NCBI RefSeq assembly: GCF_049844995.1
Contig: NZ_JBNCMC010000013.1
Coordinates: forward strand, 1 to 64,000
Length of the DNA: 64,000 nt
DNA from: Luteimicrobium sp049844995
GTDB lineage: Bacteria; Actinomycetota; Actinomycetes; Actinomycetales; Cellulomonadaceae
Direction of reading: 5' to 3'
The notes under the pieces are model-generated. The model was given only the letters and a program-made list of their open reading frames with translations. It was not told where the DNA came from and made no database searches. The translations under genes were made by a program, and so were the position numbers. Of the stretch, positions 57,759-64,000 are shown piece after piece; position 1 is the stretch's first letter; each line of letters begins with the position of its first letter.

Positions 57759-57812
57759 GCCAGGCCCGGCCGGGCACGCTCAGCCGGGGGGCGTCCTCAG
57801 CCGGGGGGCGTC
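57753..57812. terminator. hairpin at convergent stops plus 17-bp tandem duplication
   Basis: GGCTGAG (57753-57759, containing the GH31 stop) pairs with CTCAGCC (57779-57785); an inner CCCGGCCGGG palindrome lies in the loop. The right arm is in the first of two exact tandem 17-bp copies (57779-57795, 57796-57812); the second copy supplies the LacI stop codon. Confidence 0.5.
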
Positions 57813-58834
57813 GCCGCCACCCGGGCGGGGTCCGGTGCGGACTCCCGCACCAGGATGCGATAGCCGACGGTGACGTGCCTTCCCGGGACGTCGGCCCCCT
57901 CGATCCGCTCGAGCAGCAGGTCGAGGGCGCCGTCGGCGATCGCGCGCGTGTCCGGGGCGACGCTGGTGATCGCGGGGATGGTGCTCGCGGTCAGGATGGT
58001 GGCGTCCCAACCCACGACGGCCACGTCCCCGGGCACCTCCAGCCCGCGCGCCTTCAGCGCCCGGAGCGCGCCGATCGCTGCGGCGTCGTCGCGGCACAGG
58101 AGTCCGTCGAGCCGCAGTCCGGCGTCGAGCGCAGCGCCCATCGCGGCCTCGGACCCGAGCGCATCGCCCTCACCCCGTTCGACGAGGAGGCCCTCGTCGA
58201 ACGGGAGCCCCGCGCGCTCGAGCGCGATCCGGTACCCCTCGATGCGCAGCTCGGACGTACGCGACATCGCGTCCCTCTCCTGTCCGAGGAAGACGATGCG
58301 CCGACGACCGAGGCGTAGCAGATGGTCGACAGCGTCGCCGGCCGCCGCGACGTTGTCGATGGCGACCTGGTCGGACCCGGCGGGCTGCGGGTCCTCGCCG
58401 AGGAACACGAGCGGGGTCCCGCGCCGGTGCTCCTCGAGCTCGGCGGCGGTCAAGCACTGGGGGTGGAGGATGACGCCGTCCACGATCCCGAGCTCCCGGT
58501 CACGCAGCACGGCGAGCTCGCCGTCGGCCGTGGCACCGGTCTCTTCGATCAGCAGCCGGTACCCGCGTTCGCTGCACACCGAGGCGAAGACGTGCGCGAG
58601 CTCGGCGAAGTACGGCCAGCGAAGGTCGGGGAACGCGAGGGAGAGCATCCGGGACCTGCCGGTCGCCAGGCTGCGGCCCCGGAGGTTCGGGCGGTACCCG
58701 AGCTCGTCGATCGCCGCCTGGACGCGCTGTCGCATCCGTGGGCTGACGTGCTCGTAGTCGCGGACGACGTTCGAGACGGTCTTCATCGAGACGCCGGCGC
58801 GCTCCGCGACGTCCCGCAGCGTCACCCTGTCCAC
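57797..58834 (-). CDS. LacI-family transcriptional repressor
   Basis: The 345-aa protein has a LacI HTH (VTLRDVAERAGVSMKTVSNVVRDYEHVSPRMRQRVQAAIDELGYRPN, 4-49) and a periplasmic-binding-protein-like sensor domain (about 60-335). The GTG start lies 83 bp from the divergent GH2 start. The operator in that gap and the matching palindrome before the importer operon make both transcription units its likely targets, with release by an imported sugar or its product. A 17-bp tandem duplication lies at its 3' end. Confidence 0.9.
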   Translation of the reverse strand: MDRVTLRDVAERAGVSMKTVSNVVRDYEHVSPRMRQRVQAAIDELGYRPNLRGRSLATGRSRMLSLAFPDLRWPYFAELAHVFASVCSERGYRLLIEETGATADGELAVLRDRELGIVDGVILHPQCLTAAELEEHRRGTPLVFLGEDPQPAGSDQVAIDNVAAAGDAVDHLLRLGRRRIVFLGQERDAMSRTSELRIEGYRIALERAGLPFDEGLLVERGEGDALGSEAAMGAALDAGLRLDGLLCRDDAAAIGALRALKARGLEVPGDVAVVGWDATILTASTIPAITSVAPDTRAIADGALDLLLERIEGADVPGRHVTVGYRILVRESAPDPARVAATPPG

Positions 58835-58882
58835 GCCGCCACCCTATGCGGTGGCGCCGCGCGCCCGGTGCCAGGAGCAGCG

Positions 58883-58910
58883 TTGACACGAATTTCCAGC
58901 GCTGTAAACT
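58883..58910 (+). promoter_or_regulatory. GH2 promoter with LacI-family operator
   Basis: TTGACA (58883-58888), 16 bp, TAAACT (58905-58910) is a near-consensus promoter. The near-palindrome TTTCCAGCGCTGTAAA (58893-58908) lies between and over the -10 and matches the operator at 52053-52066. The -10 ends 7 nt before the GH2 ATG, so the mRNA should be leaderless. Confidence 0.82.
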
Positions 58911-58917
58911 CTCGGGA

Positions 58918-60792
58918 ATGACGACCGCAGAACTGCCGGCCGAGACACGCCCGGCGCTCGAACAGCTCCCGCTCGCCACACGTCAGGACGGCACGTACCC
59001 GCGTCCTCAGATGATGCGCACCACGTGGGCGGACCTCGACGGGATCTGGTCGTTCCGCCACGACGACGCGGACGTCGGCCTCGACGCGGGTTGGGCTGCA
59101 GGCTGGAGCGCCGACGCGCCCGAGAGCCGCGCGATCATGGTGCCGTTCCCGCCGGAGTCGCCGGCCTCCCAGGTCGCCGAGGCCGGCTTCCATCCGGTGG
59201 TCTGGTACGCCCGCACCATCGGCCCCGACGAGCTCGCGTCGGCGGGGCGCTCCGGCGCCGCACCTCGCGTGCTGCTCCACTTCGGCGCGGTCGACTACCG
59301 GGCCTCGGTCTGGATCGACGGGGTCTTCGTCGGCTCGCACGAGGGCGGCCACACGCCCTTCGCGTTCGACGTCACCGGCCTCGTCGGCGACGACGACACG
59401 CACCGGCTCGTCGTCCGTGCCGAGGACGACCCGCACGACCTGACGCAGCCGCGCGGCAAGCAGGACTGGCACGAGGACGCGCACGCCATCTGGTACCGCC
59501 GGACCACCGGCATCTGGCAGACCGTGTGGCTCGAGGCCGTGCCCGCCAGCAGCATCGAGGCGCTGCACTGGCTGCCCGCGTCGCCGTCGACCGTCGAGCT
59601 CTCGGTCCGCCTGCGCGGCCACGTCCCCACCGGCGGGAGCCTGCGGGTTTCCCTCCGGTTCGACGAGCGCGACGAGCTCCTCGGCACCGTCGAGGTCGGC
59701 CTGGTGGGACCCGCGCGCGTCGTGCACATCACGGTGCCGGTCGCCCGGCAGCGCAACGGGCAGGCCGAGGACGAGCTCACGTGGTCGCCGGAGCGGCCAC
59801 GGCTGGTCGACGCGACCGTGACGCTGCTGGACGCCCATGGCGATCCGGTCGACGCCGTCAGCTCCTACCTGGGCCTCCGCACCGTGGGCGTCGGCGGCGG
59901 CGCGTTCCTGCTGCACGGCCGCCCCTACGACGTGCGTTCCGTGCTCAACCAGGGCTACTGGCCCGAGAGCCACCTCGCGGCCCCCTCCCCCGCAGCCCTG
60001 CGCCGCGAGGTCGAGCTCATCAAGGAGCTCGGCTTCAACGCGTGCCGCATCCACCAGAAGATCGAGGACCCGCGGTTCCTCTACTGGGCCGACAAGCTGG
60101 GCCTCCTCGTCTGGGGCGAGACGCCGGGCGCCTACGAGTTCTCGACCCTCGCCGTCGAGCGGCTCACCCGCGAGTGGCTGGAGGCCGTCGACCGGGACCT
60201 CTCCCACCCGTCGATCGTCACCTGGGTCCCGTTCAACGAGTCCTGGGGCATCCAGCACGTCGTCGACGACCCGGCGCAGCAGGCCTACGCCCGGGCGCTC
60301 ACCGACCTCACCCGGGCGCTCGACCCCACGCGCCCGGTGGTGTGCAACGACGGCTGGGAGCAGCAGAACACCGACATCATCAGCGTGCACGACTACGAGG
60401 GCGACGGAGCCGTCCTCGCGCGGACCTACGCGGACGCAGCGGCGCGCGAGCGCGTCGTCACCGGGATCGCGCCCTCGCATCATCCCCAGTTCGTGGGCGG
60501 GGCCTCGGACGCGGGGCAGCCCGTCATGCTCACCGAGTTCGGCGGCGTGAACTACCAGCCCGGCGCCTCCCGCGACGACGCCTGGGGGTACACCTCAGCT
60601 GCCGACGGGGACGACTGGATCGCCCGGGTCACGGGACTCTACGACGCAGTCCGGGCGAGCTCCTTCCTCGCCGGTTCCTGCTACACCCAGCTCACCGACA
60701 CGATGCAGGAGACGAACGGCCTGCTCACCGCCGACCGCGAGCCGAAGGTAGCGATCGAGCGGATCCGGGCCGCCGTTCGTGGCACGGTCTGA
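58918..60792 (+). CDS. GH2 glycoside hydrolase, cytoplasmic
   Basis: The 624-aa protein has the GH2 sandwich domain (about 30-215; GFHPVVWYARTI, VDYRASVWIDGVFVGSHEGGHTPFAFDVT), an Ig-like middle (about 216-330) and TIM barrel (about 335-620). Acid/base is Glu441 in FNESWG and the nucleophile Glu540 in LTEFGGVNY. Beta-galactosidase, beta-glucuronidase and beta-mannosidase activities are all possible; the linkage is beta. It has no signal peptide and acts on imported sugar. Expression is tied to the importer and GH31 by a common operator. Confidence 0.88.
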   Translation: MTTAELPAETRPALEQLPLATRQDGTYPRPQMMRTTWADLDGIWSFRHDDADVGLDAGWAAGWSADAPESRAIMVPFPPESPASQVAEAGFHPVVWYARTIGPDELASAGRSGAAPRVLLHFGAVDYRASVWIDGVFVGSHEGGHTPFAFDVTGLVGDDDTHRLVVRAEDDPHDLTQPRGKQDWHEDAHAIWYRRTTGIWQTVWLEAVPASSIEALHWLPASPSTVELSVRLRGHVPTGGSLRVSLRFDERDELLGTVEVGLVGPARVVHITVPVARQRNGQAEDELTWSPERPRLVDATVTLLDAHGDPVDAVSSYLGLRTVGVGGGAFLLHGRPYDVRSVLNQGYWPESHLAAPSPAALRREVELIKELGFNACRIHQKIEDPRFLYWADKLGLLVWGETPGAYEFSTLAVERLTREWLEAVDRDLSHPSIVTWVPFNESWGIQHVVDDPAQQAYARALTDLTRALDPTRPVVCNDGWEQQNTDIISVHDYEGDGAVLARTYADAAARERVVTGIAPSHHPQFVGGASDAGQPVMLTEFGGVNYQPGASRDDAWGYTSAADGDDWIARVTGLYDAVRASSFLAGSCYTQLTDTMQETNGLLTADREPKVAIERIRAAVRGTV

Positions 60793-60870
60793 CCACCTGC
60801 GCGGAGGCGCGCGCACGGTTCGCTCTGACGTGCGCGCGCCCGCAGGAGGTCTCGCCGGAGAGGCCCTGGA

Positions 60871-61428
60871 TCAGAGCCCTGCCTTCTCCAGCACCTCCAG
60901 GAACGCCTTCATCCACGGCCCGTTGTCGGGCCAGGCCCGCCCGGAGACCAGGTTCCCGTCGACGACGTCGCCCCCGTCCCGGAACGTCCCGCCCGCGGTC
61001 TCGACGTCGACCGCGAGCTGCGGGTACGCGGACGTCGTCCGCCCCTCGAGCACGCCAGCAGCGGCCAGCAGCAGCGGCCCGTGGCACAGCGCGGCGACGG
61101 GGGCGTCGCGGTCGAAGAACGCCTTGACGATGCGCTTCGCGTCGGCGTCGTTGCGGATGTACTCCGGCGCGCGACCGCCCGGCACGACGACCGCCACGTA
61201 GTCGTCCGGGTTCACGTCCCGGAACGCGACGTCCGCGTCCCACGTGTGCCCGAGCTTCTCGGTGTAGGTGTCGAACGTGTCGGTGAAGTCGTGGACGACG
61301 AACTGCAGCTTCTTCTTCTCGGGGGCGGCGATCTCGACCTCGTACCCCGCCTCCTGGAGGCGCTGGTACGGGTAGAAGACTTCGAGCGTCTCCGCCGCGT
61401 CGCCGGTGAGGATGAGGATCTTGGCCAT
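60871..61428 (-). CDS. DJ-1/PfpI family protein
   Basis: The 185-aa protein has the class I glutamine amidotransferase-like fold of PfpI/DJ-1: ILILTGDAAETLEVFYPYQRLQEAGYEVEIAAPEKK at the start, VVVPGGRAPEYIRND, and the nucleophile elbow AALCHGPLLLAAAG (Cys about 116). Members are deglycases, chaperones or proteases of stress response. It faces the GH2 gene convergently. A decayed paralogue lies at 51725-51858. The GH65 terminator hairpin (61477-61507) lies upstream. Confidence 0.87.
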   Translation of the reverse strand: MAKILILTGDAAETLEVFYPYQRLQEAGYEVEIAAPEKKKLQFVVHDFTDTFDTYTEKLGHTWDADVAFRDVNPDDYVAVVVPGGRAPEYIRNDADAKRIVKAFFDRDAPVAALCHGPLLLAAAGVLEGRTTSAYPQLAVDVETAGGTFRDGGDVVDGNLVSGRAWPDNGPWMKAFLEVLEKAGL

Positions 61429-61476
61429 GACGCACCTCGGTGTGCTGGGGGACCGGACGAGTCCAGCGTGCCGCGC

Positions 61477-61507
61477 CCGGGCCCGGGCCGCGAGGGCGCG
61501 GGCCCGG
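61477..61507 (-). terminator. hairpin after GH65 gene
   Basis: Arms 61477-61489 and 61495-61507 pair at 12 of 13 positions with a 5-nt loop. It lies 13 bp past the stop of the leftward GH65 gene and upstream of the DJ-1 gene, so it should separate the two transcripts. Confidence 0.5.
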
Positions 61508-61519
61508 AGGGGCGCGGGC

Positions 61520-64000
61520 TCACCTGCCGGGAGACGACCCGAGGATCCCGAGCAGCGAGCCGAGCCCCAGCGTCCACCACACCGGGGCGGACGGGTCCGA
61601 CGACGGGCCGGTGCCGGTCGCGTTGGTCGCGCGGACCGTGAAGGTGTACGGGACGAACGGCAGGAGACCGGCGAGCTCGGCCGTGGTGGCCGACGACGGC
61701 ACGGTCACGGTCCGCTCGCGGTGCCCGTACACGAAGGCCGTCACCACGTACCCGGTGATCGGGGTGTCGCCGGCGTCGCCGGGCGCGGTCCACGAGACGG
61801 TCGTGCGTCCTCGCTCGACGGCGCTCGCCCGCGCCCCGGTCGGCGTGCCGGGCAGGCCGGTCGTCGCGGAGAGGCGCTGCACGGACGGTGTCACGCCCGC
61901 GGCCGCCTGGTACTGCACGTAGCGGGCGTTCACGGACCCCGGGACCGAGCTCTGGGGACTCGACGACGCCGCGACGGAGCCGAGCGTCGTCCACGCCTTC
62001 CCGTCCGGGGAGACCCGCACCGTGTACGGGGTCGTCGACGAGCCGCCCGCGACGACCGTGACCCGGCGGACCGGCTGGACCCTGCCGAGGTCGACCGTGA
62101 GGGCCGCGCCCGCGGAGGTCGCCTTCCACTGCGTCGCCGCCGAGCCGTCGAGGGCGGCCGCGGCCGGGTAGCTCGGGTCGGCCGACGTCGCCGACACCTC
62201 GCCGCACCGCGCGAGGTCCGTGGTGGGGGTCGTGTCCGGCCGGCGGGTCGGCAGGGTGAGGGCCGAGCCGCGCCGGACGGTCTGCGTCCGGCCGTCCGCG
62301 GTCACGGGCATCGCCGCCCCGGACGTCAGCGTCACCGTCGTCCGGTCCGGCCCGACGGCGACGTCGAAGGTCCGCCCGTGCCAGCTCAGGCCCCGCAGGT
62401 CCAGACCGGGCAGCTGGGGCGGCAGCATCGGGTCGAGCACGACGGCGTCCGTGTCCCAGCGCAGCCCGGTGAAGCCGTAGTAGAGCTCCTGGAGGAACCC
62501 GCCGAGCCCGGTCGTGAAGTCGATGACGCCGGTGGCCTTGAGGTGCTCGGAGTACTGGTCGAACGGCCCGACGGCGTACGGGTCGAGACTGCGCCGGAAG
62601 TACGTGTACGCGGAGCAGCCGGGCGTCGAGAGGGCCGCCGTGTCGATCATGTTGATGGCGTCGGTCATGGCCGGGCCGCTCGCCGCCGTCCGCGGCGTGT
62701 AGTAGTCGAGGTCGGCCTGGGCCACGTCCTTCGACATCGGGTAGCTCCACGGGTACTGCAGCATGACGACGTCGGCCTGGTTGACGGTCGCGCCGTTGTA
62801 GCCGTCGTACTCGAGGTGCGTGTTGGTCGCGGGGTCGAACGGGATCGACTGCGCCAGTCCGGTCGCGACCGCGCCCCAGCCCGGGTCGGCCTCGAGCCCG
62901 AGCAGGCCCGCCGCCTTCTCCGCGATCTGGAGCGTCGTGATCGCCGAGACGTTGACGTACGCACTGTTGTTCACGTTGTCGTGGTTCTCGTCGGGGCCCT
63001 CGACGCCCTTGAGCTCGTAGCGTCCGTCACCGTCCGTGACGGCGCGCGACGCGTAGTACTCCGCCGCGCCCTCGAGGACGGGCCAGCCCTTGTCGCGGAG
63101 CCAGCCGAGGTCGCCGGTGGCCTGGTAGTAGTCCCACTGCGCCAGCGCGACGTCGCCGGTGATGTGGATCTCGCGCGGATGGATCCCGACGTCGCTGCCC
63201 GTCTGCGCGCTCTCCCACGGGAACTGGGCGCCCTGGAGCTTGTTCGCCGCGGCGGTCGTCGTCGCGGCCCCGAGGAGCGTGCGCCGGTACTCGTTCATCC
63301 CCGAGGCGAGGTCCGGGTGAGCGGCGAGCAGGGCGGGGTACATCCACGTCTCGGCGTCCCAGAACACGTGCCCGTTGTACTCGGCCGACGACAGGCCACC
63401 CGGGCTCATGCTCCAGTCGACCCCGTCGCGCACGCTCTCCAGCATGTAGAACTGCGCCGCCCGCGCCTGGAGCGTCAGGGCCGAGTCCCCGGGGACCGTG
63501 ATGTCGGCCTTCCAGAGCTGGGCCCATGCGGCCCGGTGCGCGGTCAGCAGCCGGTCCCAGCCGGTGGCGGCCGCCGACGACGACGCGGCGACCGCGGCGA
63601 CGACCGGGTCGGCCGCGGCGGTCACCAGCGGGGCCGAGCCGTCGGCCGTGTCCGTGCCGCTCGCGACCCCCACGTACTTGGTGACCGTGGAGCTGTGGCC
63701 GTCGACCAGGTCGACCGCGCCCTGCTGCGCGACCGACTTCGCCGGCACCCGGTCGACGGCGGTGGTCGCGGCGTCGGCGCCGCCCACGACGAGCGTGGAG
63801 GCGAGCCCCGCGGTCATGCCGAGGCCCACGGTCGACGCCTTCTCGCTGATCAGGTGGCGGGAGCCGTCGAGCTGCTGCCCGGAGACGGTCGTGAGGTCGA
63901 CCGGAGCCGGCGTGCGGTGGCTGACGGGCAGCGTGGTGGCACGCCCGTCGAGGAGGTCGACGAACGTGGCGCGCCCGCTCCAGCCGAGCGGCTGCGCCGT
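61520..64000 (-). CDS. secreted GH65 hydrolase with CBM32 and FN3 (partial)
   Basis: The frame is open to the right edge, so the N-terminus is outside and at least 826 residues are seen. The (alpha/alpha)6 GH65 barrel includes QFPWESAQTGSDVGIHP and the acid motif KGVEGPDENHDNVNNSAYVNV, then DVVMLQYPWSYPMSKDVAQADLDYYTPRT. After the barrel come a discoidin/F5-8 type C (CBM32) domain (ATQWKATSAGAALTVDLGRVQPVRRVTVVAG), an FN3 domain and a short Gly/Leu tail. This is the arrangement of secreted acid trehalase-like or kojibiose-type GH65 hydrolases rather than cytosolic phosphorylases. It may release the sugar that the nearby importer takes up. Confidence 0.83.
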   Translation of the reverse strand, partial: TAQPLGWSGRATFVDLLDGRATTLPVSHRTPAPVDLTTVSGQQLDGSRHLISEKASTVGLGMTAGLASTLVVGGADAATTAVDRVPAKSVAQQGAVDLVDGHSSTVTKYVGVASGTDTADGSAPLVTAAADPVVAAVAASSSAAATGWDRLLTAHRAAWAQLWKADITVPGDSALTLQARAAQFYMLESVRDGVDWSMSPGGLSSAEYNGHVFWDAETWMYPALLAAHPDLASGMNEYRRTLLGAATTTAAANKLQGAQFPWESAQTGSDVGIHPREIHITGDVALAQWDYYQATGDLGWLRDKGWPVLEGAAEYYASRAVTDGDGRYELKGVEGPDENHDNVNNSAYVNVSAITTLQIAEKAAGLLGLEADPGWGAVATGLAQSIPFDPATNTHLEYDGYNGATVNQADVVMLQYPWSYPMSKDVAQADLDYYTPRTAASGPAMTDAINMIDTAALSTPGCSAYTYFRRSLDPYAVGPFDQYSEHLKATGVIDFTTGLGGFLQELYYGFTGLRWDTDAVVLDPMLPPQLPGLDLRGLSWHGRTFDVAVGPDRTTVTLTSGAAMPVTADGRTQTVRRGSALTLPTRRPDTTPTTDLARCGEVSATSADPSYPAAAALDGSAATQWKATSAGAALTVDLGRVQPVRRVTVVAGGSSTTPYTVRVSPDGKAWTTLGSVAASSSPQSSVPGSVNARYVQYQAAAGVTPSVQRLSATTGLPGTPTGARASAVERGRTTVSWTAPGDAGDTPITGYVVTAFVYGHRERTVTVPSSATTAELAGLLPFVPYTFTVRATNATGTGPSSDPSAPVWWTLGLGSLLGILGSSPGR

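Noticed and set aside
1..64000. tRNA genes, prophage or integrative element
   Set aside because: No cloverleaf-like sequence, integrase, transposase or attachment-type direct repeat was seen in the window.

Overview
The window is GC-rich DNA (about 72-75% by eye) with tightly packed genes, GTG and TTG starts, F420-linked enzymes, DUF222/HNH and ECF sigma genes. This fits an actinobacterium, most likely a plant-polymer-degrading member of the Micrococcales (Cellulomonas, Cellulosimicrobium or Isoptericola type). That placement is inferred from gene content; no rRNA gene lies inside the window. The left edge holds the promoter and leader of an rRNA operon that runs leftward out of the window.

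Layout. 1-350: rrn leader and promoters. 461-8350: a secreted tandem-domain acid phosphatase, an MmpL exporter, a secreted M23/SH3 protein, an XRE regulator divergent from an MFS exporter, and a small antitoxin-like protein behind a perfect 34-bp palindrome. 8382-16281: GH3 beta-glucosidase, small membrane proteins, an SRPBCC protein, an XRE-cupin regulator divergent from a thioredoxin-reductase-like flavoprotein, a Nudix hydrolase and an alditol oxidase. 16506-22449: a DUF222/HNH gene with a LexA box over its start codon, a winged-helix regulator with a membrane partner, an azoreductase, and a drrAB-like ABC exporter behind nested inverted repeats. 22462-36743: housekeeping and resistance genes, including an APH kinase, a hydrolase-GNAT fusion, MOSC, PPDK, an ATP-dependent DNA ligase and an SGNH hydrolase between two copies of a 75-bp repeat. 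36866-46015: an MFS-ADH-cupin-CMD operon under an XRE regulator, an F420 enzyme pair around a TetR gene, two SDR epimerases, and a DGPF protein with an ECF42-type sigma factor. 46040-51718: APC permease, threonine aldolase, GNAT, a shortened FAD oxidase and a second phosphotransferase. 51725-52043: decayed remnants of two genes. 52040-64000: a carbohydrate locus with an ABC importer lacking its ATPase, GH31, LacI, GH2, DJ-1/PfpI and a secreted GH65 protein that runs off the right edge.

The clearest functional system is the 52-61 kb locus. A LacI-family repressor sits between two transcription units that carry matching operator palindromes (52053-52066 and 58893-58908), so importer, GH31, GH2 and the repressor itself are probably one regulon for an imported oligosaccharide. 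Other recurring themes are divergent regulator/target pairs with a dyad in the gap (6.4, 13.3, 31.5 and 36.8 kb), -10 hexamers placed 6-7 nt before start codons (leaderless mRNAs), and hairpins containing the stop codons of convergent genes. I found no tRNA, CRISPR array, transposase or phage module.
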